Source of the DNA: Burkholderia sp. SRS-46
GTDB lineage: Bacteria > Pseudomonadota > Gammaproteobacteria > Burkholderiales > Burkholderiaceae
Assembly: GCF_004343775.1 (NCBI RefSeq)
Contig: NZ_PTXL01000001.1
Coordinates: forward strand, 1,302,001 to 1,366,000
Reading direction: 5' to 3'
DNA length: 64,000 nt
Under the pieces are notes generated by a model, which saw only the letters and a list, made by a program, of their open reading frames with translations, searched no databases and had not been told where the DNA came from. Positions 50,156-60,600 of this stretch are shown here, piece after piece (positions within the stretch are counted from its first letter, which is position 1; each line of letters begins with the position of its first letter). A program made the position numbers and the translations under genes.

Positions 50156-51592
50156 TCAGGCCGGCTTCTGCGGCTTGAGCTGCATCGACTTGTATTCGAG
50201 GTATTCCTCGAGCCCGTACACGCCGTTCTCGCGGCCGTTGCCCGACTGCTTGAAGCCGCCGAACGGCGCGGCCATGTTCCACGTGCCGCCGTTGATGTCG
50301 ACCTGCCCGGTGCGGATGCGCCGCGCGACGCGCATCGCGCGCTCGTCGCTGCCGGCCCACACCGCGCCGCCGAGGCCATACGGCGAGTCGTTCGCGATGC
50401 GCACCGCTTCTTCCTCATCGCGATACGTGATGATCGACAGCACCGGCCCGAAGATCTCTTCCTGCGCGATCGTCGATTTCGGATCGACGCGGCCGAACAC
50501 GGTCGGCTTCACGAAGAAGCCTTTGTCGATGCCGTCCGGCAGGCCCACGCCGCCCGTCACGAGCTCGGCGCCTTCGTCGATGCCGCGCTGGATGTACGAC
50601 TGCACGCGCTGCTGCTGCACCGCCGACGCGAGCGCGCCGAGACGCGTCGCATCCTGCCGCGGGTCGCCCGCGACATACGCTTCGGCCGCGGTCTTCGCGA
50701 GCGCGCGCGCTTCGTCGTAGCGCGCTTCCGGCACCAGCATCCGCGTGTGCGCCGAGCAGGTCTGGCCGGCATTCAGGTAGCACGCGTTGACCGTGCCCTT
50801 CACCGCCGACGTGAAATCGGCATCGTCGAGGATCACCGACGCCGACTTGCCGCCCAGCTCGAGCGCGACGCGCTTGACGCTCGCGGCGGCCAGCTCGGCA
50901 ACACGCTTGCCGGCACGAGTCGAGCCGGTAAACGACACCATGTCGACGTCGGGATCGGTCGCGAGCGCTTCGCCGACCACCGGCCCGTAGCCGCACACGA
51001 GGTTGAACACGCCGGCCGGCAGCCCGGCTTCGTGAATCGCTTCGGCGAGCATGAACGCGTTGAGCGGCGCGATCTCCGACGGCTTGAGCACCACCGTGCA
51101 GCCGGCGGCGAGCGCCGGCGCGACCTTCAGCGTCACCTGGTTGAGCGGGTAGTTCCACGGCGTGATCGCCGCGACGACGCCCACCGGCTCGCGCACGACG
51201 AGCGAGTTGTCGACCTGCGCCTCGAATTCGAACGACGCGGCGAGCTTCGCGTACGCGTTCCAGTTGTAGATCGGCCCGCCGACCTGGATCGCGCGCGACA
51301 GCTTGATCGGCATGCCGACTTCGCCGGTGATCGCCTGCGCCAATTCCTCGCCGCGCGCCTGCAGGTGCTCGGCAATCTTGCGCAGATAGGCCGCGCGGGT
51401 CGCGGGCGGGGTCGCCGCCCAACTGTCGAACGCGGCGCGCGCGGCGCGCACGGCCGCCTGCACGTCGGCGGGCTGGCCCTCCGGGATCCGGCCGATCACG
51501 GCCTCGGTGCCCGAGTCGATCACGTCGATCGTGCCGTCGCCCGCCGGTTTGCGCCAGGCGCCGTCGATATAGAACTGGTCGTAGGTTTTCAT
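50156..51592 (-). CDS. Aldehyde dehydrogenase family protein
   Basis: A 478-residue NAD(P)-dependent dehydrogenase with the complete catalytic set: N147 in TPWNYP, E245 in LELGGKS, C279 in NAGQTCSA, and the GSTRAGKR cofactor loop. The substrate is not clear; the sequence most resembles general aliphatic or aromatic aldehyde dehydrogenases. It stands alone with its own terminator. The nitronate monooxygenase gene downstream is separated by that terminator. Confidence 0.9.
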   Translation of the reverse strand: MKTYDQFYIDGAWRKPAGDGTIDVIDSGTEAVIGRIPEGQPADVQAAVRAARAAFDSWAATPPATRAAYLRKIAEHLQARGEELAQAITGEVGMPIKLSRAIQVGGPIYNWNAYAKLAASFEFEAQVDNSLVVREPVGVVAAITPWNYPLNQVTLKVAPALAAGCTVVLKPSEIAPLNAFMLAEAIHEAGLPAGVFNLVCGYGPVVGEALATDPDVDMVSFTGSTRAGKRVAELAAASVKRVALELGGKSASVILDDADFTSAVKGTVNACYLNAGQTCSAHTRMLVPEARYDEARALAKTAAEAYVAGDPRQDATRLGALASAVQQQRVQSYIQRGIDEGAELVTGGVGLPDGIDKGFFVKPTVFGRVDPKSTIAQEEIFGPVLSIITYRDEEEAVRIANDSPYGLGGAVWAGSDERAMRVARRIRTGQVDINGGTWNMAAPFGGFKQSGNGRENGVYGLEEYLEYKSMQLKPQKPA

Positions 51593-51771
51593 CGTCGAGT
51601 TTCCGTCTCCATGGAAGCAAACATTCTAGCGAGTGTCGTGCCCGCCCTGCACCGCGCCGCGCCGCACGCGAAGTGACGCGCCGCGCAAGCTTCGCCGCGC
51701 GGCAATTGACAGTAATTCGAAAGCTAATTAGCCTCGGGCACCTCATTCATCATACAAAAAAGGGGAACTTC

Positions 51772-52536
51772 TTGAACATCCTGAGCAAAATCGAGGGCGG
51801 CTATCTTCAGGTGCTGCGCGTCGTCGTGCTGCTGTTCGCAACCGCGATGCTGGTCGGCGGCGTCGCATTCGGCGTGATCGGCCTCGACGCGCACCTGTCG
51901 AAGCCGCCGAAGGGTGGCGATCCCGGCCAGGTCGACACGTCGTCGTTCTCCCTGGAACCCGCCGCATCGTCCCAGGCGAAAACGGCGAACCCGGCTTCCC
52001 ACGCCGGCACGGAAGACGGCTCGCGCCCCACGCGCCTGTCGGAAAAGCTGACCACGGTCCTGCGCAAGCACGGCCGCGCGATCCTGTCGCCGAACTACGC
52101 GATCGAGCGCGATGCGTATGTGGAGTCGTACGAGCGCGTCCTCGGCGCCATCGAGCATGAGCCCGCCGCCGGATTCCCCGAGCAGCAGATCGACTATCTC
52201 GACAAGGTGCTGTCGCGGCCCGACATCGCGGCCGGGCTCAAGCGGAAGATCGCCGCGCACACGGACGAAGCGGCCCGCGAACGGGTGTTTTCCAGTGCCG
52301 TGGGGGACATCATGGAAGACTTCGCCCCGCGCTACACGGCGCGCCAAGCCGAGCTCGAAAACGAGAAGAAGGCGGCCGAGGCGGCGGCCGTCGAGAACGC
52401 CCAGACCGCGCGCTATGCCGGCGCCGCCGCGCTGATCGCGCTCTACTCGTTCGTGTCGCTCGCCGTGCTGATCATCCTGATCCGGGTCGAGCGCAGCCTC
52501 CGCTCGATCGCCACCGCGACGCGCACGACGCCCTGA
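51772..52536 (+). CDS. Unknown two-helix membrane protein
   Basis: A 254-residue protein from a TTG start with AGGGGA five bases upstream; no nearby ATG is as well placed. The first helix is VLRVVVLLFATAMLVGGVAFG (about 13-33) and the last YAGAAALIALYSFVSLAVLIILI (about 216-238). Between them lie a Ser/Ala/Pro linker and a helical region (about 90-215) with an Ala/Glu-rich coiled coil. The large loop is probably periplasmic. I recognise no family. It stands alone, divergent from the aldehyde dehydrogenase. Confidence 0.7.
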   Translation: MNILSKIEGGYLQVLRVVVLLFATAMLVGGVAFGVIGLDAHLSKPPKGGDPGQVDTSSFSLEPAASSQAKTANPASHAGTEDGSRPTRLSEKLTTVLRKHGRAILSPNYAIERDAYVESYERVLGAIEHEPAAGFPEQQIDYLDKVLSRPDIAAGLKRKIAAHTDEAARERVFSSAVGDIMEDFAPRYTARQAELENEKKAAEAAAVENAQTARYAGAAALIALYSFVSLAVLIILIRVERSLRSIATATRTTP

Positions 52537-52679
52537 GCGCCGGCGTGCGGCCCGCGCGGCGGGCCGCGACTTTCCTCGTCACAGCCTCCGCATCGGCCCG
52601 GGTGCGCGAGCGGGCCCGCATCGTGCTATGTTTTTATTATCGGCACCGGGCCCATGCGCCCGGCCGCCATCCGGAATCG

Positions 52680-53066
52680 ATGCATTTCGCGAGCGCTGCC
52701 ATGACCGACGCCTGCCCCACCCTCAGCTCCCACGACCGCCTGGAGCTGCTCTGCTGGCTCACCTGCGGCAATCTCGGCGCGTACTACCTCAACGAAGCGT
52801 GGCCGGACGCCGCGTTCCAGGTGCAGGCTGCGCATCGCTGGCTCGATCGCCACCACCGCGCGGCCGACTGGCTGTCGATCGCGAAGCTGTCCGCACTCGC
52901 GCAGGACATCGCGAAGCGCCATGCGGGCTTCGTCGACGCGGCGTGGGCGCGCGACGCGGTCGAGGAAATCGTCGACACCGACGACCTGAACTACCAGGCG
53001 CGGCTCGTGCAGTGGGTGTACGAAGACTGCTGCAAGGCGCTCGCGGATCAGCGGCTCGCCGATTGA
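52680..53066 (+). CDS. Small soluble protein of unknown function
   Basis: Encodes 128 residues from ATG 52680 with GGAA upstream; an ATG at 52701 is the alternative. The protein is helical, Ala/Trp-rich and acidic (LELLCWLTCGNLGAYYLNEA, DWLSIAKLSALAQDIAKRH), with four or more Trp and several Cys. There is no signal peptide. No family is recognised. It is 143 bp after the two-helix membrane protein gene. Confidence 0.65.
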   Translation: MHFASAAMTDACPTLSSHDRLELLCWLTCGNLGAYYLNEAWPDAAFQVQAAHRWLDRHHRAADWLSIAKLSALAQDIAKRHAGFVDAAWARDAVEEIVDTDDLNYQARLVQWVYEDCCKALADQRLAD

Positions 53067-53153
53067 CGACCGGATGGCCATCCAGCACGCAAATCGATGC
53101 TCCAGCGCCGTACCTGCGGCCCAACCCGACCTCGAACTTACCAGGATGATTGC

Positions 53154-53708
53154 GTGACCCGCGCCTGTCGATTTCTGCCGATGACGACCAGCGCCTTCGC
53201 CGTGCTTGCCGCCACGGCCATCCCCGCGGCCCCGCTCGCGGCGGCGCCCGCCTCCGCATGCGCGTCTCCGTCGTTCGACCAATACCCGGCCCGCGCCGCA
53301 CGCGCGCCGCAGTCGCGGCCCGACGCCCCTCGGCTGAGCAGCAAGGAAGCGCGCCTCTACCGCACCGTCATTCGAAGCGAGTTCACGCAACCGGCCAATT
53401 TTGCCGGCCACTACCGCGTCGCCGTCTGGGGGTGCGGAACGGACTGCCGGAATTTCGCGATCGTCGACAAGTACACGGGAGCGACCTACACGATGCCCGG
53501 CGTGCAGGCCATTTCGGGCGTCATGGGCAACGACGACGAGCGGCTCGATTTCCGGGCCGGCAGCACCTTGCTGATCGTCTCCGGCTGCTTCAACGACGAC
53601 TGCTTCGCCGGCAACGCGAAGGCGGCCCGGTTCTTTTACGAATGGACCGGCACGCGGTTGCGGCTTGCCGGCACGTGTCCGCTGGCCATCGAGCCGGCCG
53701 AGCGATAG
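53154..53708 (+). CDS. Exported protein of unknown function
   Basis: A 184-residue protein from GTG 53154, with AGGA about 8 bases upstream. The signal peptide spans about residues 1-37 (FAVLAATAIPAAPLAAAP core). The mature part has conserved-looking segments RYRVAVWGCGTDCRNFAIVD-like (FAGHYRVAVWGCGTDCRNF) and SGCFNDDCFAGN, with four Cys in two CxxxC pairs that probably form disulfides. Function is unknown; proteins with this segment are small secreted single-domain proteins. Confidence 0.75.
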   Translation: MTRACRFLPMTTSAFAVLAATAIPAAPLAAAPASACASPSFDQYPARAARAPQSRPDAPRLSSKEARLYRTVIRSEFTQPANFAGHYRVAVWGCGTDCRNFAIVDKYTGATYTMPGVQAISGVMGNDDERLDFRAGSTLLIVSGCFNDDCFAGNAKAARFFYEWTGTRLRLAGTCPLAIEPAER

Positions 53709-54299
53709 CGGCCGGCCCGCGCGACGCGTGAGCCCGGCAACCCGATACGTCACGGCCGCAGCGGCATCTGTCACACGCCGGCCCCGAAGCCTGGCGCTTC
53801 CTATGGATGACTAACGTTATTGCAACCGCTTCAACGTGCTTCCGGATCGTGCGCGGAACTTCGCCGCATCAGAAAGCACACGGCCGGCACAACGCGGCCA
53901 CCCGGTATTTCTTACCTTCCTCGAAAAGCAAAAACCAATCCCTCGCCAGCCTTGTCCGGAACGCCAAAATCTTTTGCTCGAGAGGCCATTTTTGACATTC
54001 CGCAGACAAGTCCGATCTGATATTCTCCGCAGCGGCCTGCGACACCGCGTCTCGCCTCGTCGGCAACCCGCCCGAACGCAACCTGCAAGGCCTGCACGTA
54101 TCGCCCACCATGCTGCCTCGACATTCCGCTCTTGCCGATGCTCACGTCCCTGTCGCCGACGATCAGCCGGACCCGCCTCATCCGTTGATCGACATCCCGC
54201 GCGGTACCGCAGACCGGATCGGCATTGAGTTCGACGGCTCGCAAGCGTATTGGCGCGCGCCGGCGATCTCGCCCGGCCTTGATCTCGAGTAACGCCGCG
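53709..54299. other. Intergenic region upstream of the histidine kinase; no supported gene
   Basis: This 591-bp stretch lies between the exported protein and the histidine kinase. Part of it (53800-54030) is AT-richer than its surroundings. Short frames exist on both strands but none has good composition, a ribosome-binding site and a recognisable domain. A 60-codon frame (54110-54292) ending 7 bp before the kinase ATG has coding-like GC but no motif. Confidence 0.45.
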
Positions 54300-56591
54300 A
54301 TGACGACCGCCATGTGGCGCCGACTGCTGCTCTTGTGCCTCGGCTGGTGGGTATCGTGCGCATTCGCCGTTATGCCCGACGCGTCCGCCCGACCGGGCCG
54401 GCAGGGCCCATCGCTGGACCGGATACAGGTCTTCGAAGACGTTTCGGACCGGATGCGGCTCGACGACGTCCTCGCACTGCCGACGGAACGCCCCGGCGGG
54501 TTTCTTGCCGTTGGGCAACCCGGATTGAAACCCGGCTTCTCGCATTCGGCGTGGTGGTTGCGCGTGACCGTGAGCAACCGCGGCCCGGTGACCTCGTCAC
54601 TCGTGCTCGCGCTCATGGAACCGCGCCTCGTGGACGTGGATTTCCATATCGAAAGAAACGGTCAGTGGACACATGGCGGCATCGATCCCGTCGCGGCCCC
54701 GGCATCGCGGCCATCGGTATCCCGCAACCCATTGGCGCGCTTCACCCTCGGCCCCGGCGAGCAGGCCGTCCTCCTGATTCGCACGAGAGGCGACACCGCG
54801 CTGTCGCTCGAGCCGAACCTGTATGAGGCAGCGGAGTACGACGCGCTCGAGCGGCGTGCGGCGCTTTGGGGCGGCGGCCTGATCGGCGGCGTCCTGGCGC
54901 TCGGCTGGTGCGCGTTGCTGATCGCGCTGTTCTCGCGAAGCGTCTCGTTCCTCGTGCTCGCGGCCGTCTGCTGCATGACGGCGATGTACGAAGCCGCCGT
55001 TCGCGGTTATCCGAAAGTCTATCTGTGGCCGGACGCCGTCGACTGGAGCGCCCGGAGCGCTTCGGTATTCGGCTGCCTCAGCGTGCTGCTGTTCATCATA
55101 TTCATCCTGCGCATCGCCCACGGCGAGCGCACCACCCTCCCCGCACGCCGCGTGCTGTTCGGCTTCGCGGTGCTGGAATGCATCACGGCGGCCGGCGCCG
55201 CATTCGGAAACCTGTATGTTTTCGCGCAGGTCAGCCTGGTCATCAACGGCTTGTTCGGCATCGTCGAAGTGGGCGTTGCCGTCGTGCTCACGCGCCAGGC
55301 CACGCCCACCGCGCGGGTCATGCTGATCACGATCGGCTTCGCGGTGTTCAACTTCGCGCTGCGCCTGATCGAGACGCTCGGCGTCCTGCCGGCCAGCCTT
55401 GCATGGCTGAATTCCGACATCCACCCGAACCCGGTCGCCGCCGTCATCGGCCTGGCCAGCCACCTGGTCGTTCTCGCGGCATGGATCGACCATGTCGGGA
55501 AACAGCGGCAGGAAGCGCGGGCGGAACTGGCCGACTGGCAGAAAAGCGAGCACGAACGGCTGCGGCACGAGGTGGCGCAGCGCACCGCGGCGTTGAACGC
55601 GGCCTTGCTCGACGCGGAGGAAAAGAACCAGCAGAAGATCGAAACCCTCGGCTATGTCAGCCACGACCTTCGTGCGCCGCTCGCGACGATTTCCGGCTAC
55701 GCCGGCCTGCTGCTGAACCGGGCCGATTCGAAGCAGGCCAGCCTGATCCAGGCGATCGAGCGCAGCGTGAGCTATCAGCTCGGCCTGATCGACGAACTGA
55801 TCGGCTATGCGAAAGCCGAGCTGCAGCCGCTGGATATCGCCCCCGCGCCGGCGAACCTGCTCGCGCTGCTGAACGACATCGCCGAATATGCGGTCGCACT
55901 CTGCGCGCAACTGAATAACCAGTTCCACTATCAGGCGCTGACATCGCTGCCGCGCCAGGTGATGATCGACGGCCGCCGGCTGCAGCAGGTCTTGCTCAAC
56001 CTGCTGTCCAATGCGTCCAAGTTCACCCGCGACGGCGTCGTCATGATGACCGTGCGAACACGCCGGCAGGACGATCGCTGGCTCATCGGATTCGAAGTCG
56101 CGGATACCGGAATCGGCATGGACATCGCGCAGCAGTCGAGCCTCTTGTCGGCCTCGCGCCAGATGCAGTCGATGAACGGCACCACGGGCCTCGGCCTGGT
56201 CATTGCGCAGCGCATCGTCACCACGATGGGCGGTGACCTGCGTGTGTCGAGCGCGCCCGGCCGCGGCACCTCGTTTTCGTTCGAGATCGTCGTTTCCGCC
56301 GCGCAAGCCGTGACGACGTCGAACGTCATCCCCTATTCGTCCTTCGGGTCCACCGGTATCCGCGTGCAACGCGATCGCCCGCCGCAAGCCGCCACGCTGC
56401 CCGAAAGCGACCGCCAGGAACTGGCGGCGCTGGCGAAGGACGGACGCCTGACCGACATCGAACAGTGGATGGACAGCACGAGCCGCATTCACCCCGCTTG
56501 CGCGGCGTTCCTGACCGAAGTCCGGCTCCGTCTCGACGCGCTGGATTTCTCGGGCATCGAGGCGCTTGCGGGCCAGCCGCTGACCGATTGA
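54300..56591 (+). CDS. Orphan sensor histidine kinase with 7TM-DISM sensor
   Basis: A 763-residue kinase. After a signal sequence (about 1-25) comes a periplasmic 7TMR-DISMED2-type beta domain (about 40-170: WWLRVTVSNRGP, FTLGPGEQAVLLIRTRGD). Seven membrane helices follow (about 185-395), then a coiled coil. The HisKA domain has the H-box YVSHDLRAPLATISGY; the ATPase has NLLSNASKF (N-box) and DTGIGM (G1). A 60-residue helical tail remains at the C-terminus. No receiver domain is fused or encoded nearby, so the partner regulator lies elsewhere. Ligand, probably a small carbohydrate-like molecule, is unknown. Confidence 0.88.
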   Translation: MTTAMWRRLLLLCLGWWVSCAFAVMPDASARPGRQGPSLDRIQVFEDVSDRMRLDDVLALPTERPGGFLAVGQPGLKPGFSHSAWWLRVTVSNRGPVTSSLVLALMEPRLVDVDFHIERNGQWTHGGIDPVAAPASRPSVSRNPLARFTLGPGEQAVLLIRTRGDTALSLEPNLYEAAEYDALERRAALWGGGLIGGVLALGWCALLIALFSRSVSFLVLAAVCCMTAMYEAAVRGYPKVYLWPDAVDWSARSASVFGCLSVLLFIIFILRIAHGERTTLPARRVLFGFAVLECITAAGAAFGNLYVFAQVSLVINGLFGIVEVGVAVVLTRQATPTARVMLITIGFAVFNFALRLIETLGVLPASLAWLNSDIHPNPVAAVIGLASHLVVLAAWIDHVGKQRQEARAELADWQKSEHERLRHEVAQRTAALNAALLDAEEKNQQKIETLGYVSHDLRAPLATISGYAGLLLNRADSKQASLIQAIERSVSYQLGLIDELIGYAKAELQPLDIAPAPANLLALLNDIAEYAVALCAQLNNQFHYQALTSLPRQVMIDGRRLQQVLLNLLSNASKFTRDGVVMMTVRTRRQDDRWLIGFEVADTGIGMDIAQQSSLLSASRQMQSMNGTTGLGLVIAQRIVTTMGGDLRVSSAPGRGTSFSFEIVVSAAQAVTTSNVIPYSSFGSTGIRVQRDRPPQAATLPESDRQELAALAKDGRLTDIEQWMDSTSRIHPACAAFLTEVRLRLDALDFSGIEALAGQPLTD

Positions 56592-56610
56592 CGACGCAGG
56601 CCGCCGCGCG

Positions 56611-57516
56611 TCAGGTCCCGCACGCGTGGATCAGGAACTGCTGCAACGCCAGCGCCGGCTCCGCGAGCGTGCCCTTCTTCCGCCAGATCATGCCCGCGTC
56701 CATTTGCGGGATCGCGTCGTGCACCGGCCGCGCCTCGATGCGCTTGCCTTCGAGCGACCACGCGCGAAACACCATGTCCGACAGGATCGTCACGCCGAAG
56801 CCGTGCGCGACGAGCCCGCGCAGCGCCTCCATCGACGACGTTCGAAACGCGATGTTCGGCATGACGCCCACCTCCCGCCAGTACCGTAGCGTCGACTGCT
56901 CGCCCTCGTCGACGGTGATCAGGATGTACGGATAGCCGGCGATATCCGTGAGCGACGGCGCGCGCAGCTGCGCGAGCGGATGCGACGGCGCGACCCACAG
57001 CTGCCGCCGCGACCGGATCAGCACCTGGCTGTCGAACCGGCTCGGCCGCTCCACGTTCGACAGCAGCACGACCCCCATGTCGATCTCGTCATCGAGCACC
57101 GCCGCCTCGATCTCCGCCCGCTCCATGTCGCGCAGGTCGAACTCGATGTACGGATAAGTCGTACGAAAGCGCGCGAGCAGTTCCGGCAGGAAATAGCCGA
57201 GCACCGTGTACGACGCCGCGATCCGCACCGTGCCGCGCAGGTCGTGCGACCGGAACGGCGGCTTGTGCACCGCATCGCGCGCGGCATCCAGCACGCGCCG
57301 CGCGTGGTTGTAGAAATCCTGGCCGTCCGGCGTCAGCGCGACCCCTTGCGGCAAGCGTTCGAACAGCCGCATGCCGAGCCCGTTTTCCAGCGCGAGCACC
57401 GCGTTCGTGATCGCGGATTGCGACACGTGCTCATTGGCGGCCGCCATCGAGAATTGTCCGGTTTGTGCGGCGGCCACGAAGTAGCGCAACTGCCGGAGCG
57501 TGAGATCGAATGCCAT
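56611..57516 (-). CDS. LysR-family regulator divergent from the indolepyruvate oxidoreductase
   Basis: A 301-residue LysR protein. The helix-turn-helix reads LTLRQLRYFVAAAQTGQF ... NEHVSQSAITNAVLALENGL. The effector domain follows from about residue 90. It is divergent from the large oxidoreductase gene with a 99-bp shared region that carries an ATA-N11-TAT box, so it probably controls that gene. Confidence 0.87.
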   Translation of the reverse strand: MAFDLTLRQLRYFVAAAQTGQFSMAAANEHVSQSAITNAVLALENGLGMRLFERLPQGVALTPDGQDFYNHARRVLDAARDAVHKPPFRSHDLRGTVRIAASYTVLGYFLPELLARFRTTYPYIEFDLRDMERAEIEAAVLDDEIDMGVVLLSNVERPSRFDSQVLIRSRRQLWVAPSHPLAQLRAPSLTDIAGYPYILITVDEGEQSTLRYWREVGVMPNIAFRTSSMEALRGLVAHGFGVTILSDMVFRAWSLEGKRIEARPVHDAIPQMDAGMIWRKKGTLAEPALALQQFLIHACGT

Positions 57517-57527
57517 CTGTTTTTCGC

Positions 57528-57544
57528 ATACCAGAGTTTGATAT
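57528..57544. promoter_or_regulatory. LysR-type T-N11-A box
   Basis: ATA (57528-57530), eleven bases, TAT (57542-57544) in the AT-rich divergent region between the LysR gene and the indolepyruvate oxidoreductase gene: the expected recognition element. Confidence 0.5.
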
Positions 57545-57615
57545 TTGTGATTTTACGATAGCAAATCGGCTTCCTATACTCGGCGAAAAAGACAGTACAC
57601 CGGAGACAGATCGCC

Positions 57616-60600
57616 ATGAACGCCCCCGCCCCGAGCGTCGCTGCCGAACCGCACGACGCCGCCGTATCCCTCGACGACAAGTACACGCTGGAGAAAGGCC
57701 GCGTCTACATCAGCGGCACGCAGGCCCTCGTGCGGCTGCCGATGCTGCAGAAGGCCCGCGACCGCAATGCCGGACTCAACACCGCCGGTTACATCTCCGG
57801 CTACCGCGGCTCCCCGCTAGGCGCGCTCGACCAGTCGCTATGGAAGGCGAAGAAGCACCTCGAGTCGAACGACATCGTGTTCCAGCCCGGCGTGAACGAG
57901 GATCTGGCCGCGACCGCCGTGTGGGGCTCGCAGCAGATCAACCTGTGGCCGGGCGCCACGCGCGACGGCGTGTTCGGCATGTGGTACGGCAAGGGGCCGG
58001 GCGTCGACCGCACCGGCGACGTGTTCAAGCACGCGAACTCCGCGGGCAGCGACGCGCGCGGCGGCGTGCTCGTGCTGGCCGGCGACGACCACGCGGCCAA
58101 ATCGTCGTCCGTCGCCCACCAGTCCGAGCATGCGTTCATCGCGGCGGGCATGCCCGTGCTGTATCCGGCGAACGTGCAGGAATACCTCGACTACGGGCTG
58201 CACGGCTGGGCAATGAGCCGCTACTCGGGCCTGTGGGTCGCGATGAAGTGCGTGACCGACGTGATCGAATCGACCGCGTCGGTCGATCTCGATCCGGACC
58301 GGGTACAGATCGTCACCCCCGCCGACCATGCGCTGCCACCGGGCGGCCTCAACATCCGCTGGCCCGACTCGCCGCTCGCGCAGGAAGCGCGGCTGCTCGA
58401 CGAGAAATGGTATGCGGCGCTCGCCTACGTGCGCGCGAACAAGCTGAACCGCGTGGTGATCGATTCGCCGACGCCGCGCTTCGGCATCATCACGGCGGGC
58501 AAGGCCTATCTCGACGTGCGCCAGGCGCTCAGCGACCTTGGCCTCGACGACGACATCTGCGCGCAGATCGGCGTGCGCGTGCTGAAGGTGGGCTGCGTGT
58601 GGCCGCTGGACGCCCAGGATGCGCGCGCGTTCGCGACCGGCCTCGAGGAGATCCTGGTCGTCGAGGAAAAGCGGCAGATTCTCGAATATGCGCTGAAGGA
58701 AGAGCTGTACAACTGGCGCGAGGACGTGCGCCCGAAGATCTACGGCAAGTTCGACGAACGCGACAACGAAGGCGGCGAATGGTCGGTGCCGCGCGGCAAC
58801 TGGCTGTTGCCCGCGCATTACGAGCTGTCGCCCGCGCTGATCGCGAAAGCGATCGCGCGCCGCCTGATGCGCGCCGACCTGCCCGCGGACGTGCGCGCGC
58901 GCATGCTCGCGCGGGTCGCCGTCATCGAGGCGAAGGAGCGGGAAGCGGCGAAGCCGCGCGTGTCGGTCGAACGCAAGCCGTGGTTCTGCTCGGGCTGCCC
59001 GCACAACACCTCCACCCGCGTTCCGGAGGGTTCGCGCGCGCTGGCGGGCATCGGCTGCCACTACATGTCGATGTGGATGGACCGCAACACCGAGACCTTC
59101 AGCCAGATGGGCGGCGAAGGCGTCGCGTGGCTGGGCCAGATGCGCTTCTCCGGCGACAAGCACATCTTCGTCAACCTCGGCGACGGCACCTACTTTCACT
59201 CCGGGCTGCTGGCGATCCGCGCGGCGATCGCCGCGAACGCGACCATCACGTACAAGATCCTCTACAACGACGCCGTCGCGATGACGGGCGGCCAGCCCGT
59301 CGACGGCGTGCTGACGGTGCCGCAGATCGCGCATCAGGTCCACGCGGAAGGGGCGAAGCAGATCGTCATCGTCACCGACGAGCCGCAGAAATACGCGACC
59401 GGCGTCGTGCTGCCGGCCGGCGTCGACGTTCACCACCGCGACGAACTCGATGCGATCCAGCGCAAGCTGCGCGACACGCCGGGCACCACCATCCTGATCT
59501 ACGACCAGACCTGCGCGACCGAGAAGCGCCGCCGCCGCAAGCGCGGCACCTATCCCGACCCGGCGCGGCGCGCGTTCATCAACGACGCGGTGTGCGAAGG
59601 CTGCGGCGATTGCTCGGTGCAGTCGAACTGCCTGTCGGTGGAGCCGCTGCAGACGCCGCTCGGCACCAAGCGCAAGATCAACCAGTCGTCCTGCAACAAG
59701 GACTTCTCGTGCGTGAACGGCTTCTGCCCGAGTTTCGTGATCGCCGAAGGCGCGCAGCTTCGCAAGCCGCAGGCCGCGCGCGCCGCCGGCTCCGGCGGGC
59801 CGGATGTCGACGGGCTGCCGATGCCGGCGCTACCCGATATCGCGAAGCCGTATGGCGTGCTCGTCACGGGCGTCGGTGGCACGGGCGTCGTGACGATCGG
59901 CGGCCTGATCGGGATGGCCGCGCACCTCGAGCGCAAGGGCGTGACCGTGCTCGACATGGCGGGCCTCGCACAGAAAGGCGGCGCCGTGCTGAGCCACGTG
60001 CAGATCGCCGCCGCGCCCGACGCGCTGCATGCCACCCGCATCGCGACCGGCGAAGCGCGGCTCGTGATCGGCTGCGACGCGATCGTGTCGGCGTCCGCCG
60101 ACGTGCTGTCGCGCACGCAGCACAGCGTGACGGTTGCCGCGATCAACAGCGGCGAGACGCCCACCGCGGATTTCGTCAAGAATCCGAAATGGACGTTCCC
60201 GGGCGTGCAGACGGAAGCCGCGCTGCTCGACAGCATCGGCGACGGCTGCGCGTTCATCGATGCCAATGCGCTCGCGCTCGCGCTGCTCGGCGACACGATC
60301 TACAGCAACCCGCTGCTGCTCGGCTTCGCCTGGCAGAAGGGCTGGCTGCCGCTCGGGCTGCCGGCGCTGCTGCGCGCGATCGAGCTGAACGGCGTGTCCA
60401 TCGACAAGAACCGGCTCGCGTTCCACTGGGGCCGCCACGTCGCGCATCACGGCGCCGCGTCGGTTCAGGCGTTCGGCCGGCCCGCTGCCGCCGCATCGCA
60501 GCCGGTGGCCGCGCAGGTTCCCGATTCGCTCGATACGCTGATCGCCACGCGAGAGGCGCTGCTCACCGCCTACCAGAATGAAGGCTATGCGCAGGCCTAT

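Noticed and set aside
54110..54292. 60-codon frame just upstream of the histidine kinase
   Set aside because: No ribosome-binding site or motif. Kept only as a note in the intergenic entry.
53817..54545. Minus-strand 242-codon frame over the kinase 5' region
   Set aside because: Overlaps a well-supported gene, no recognisable domain, Arg-rich.
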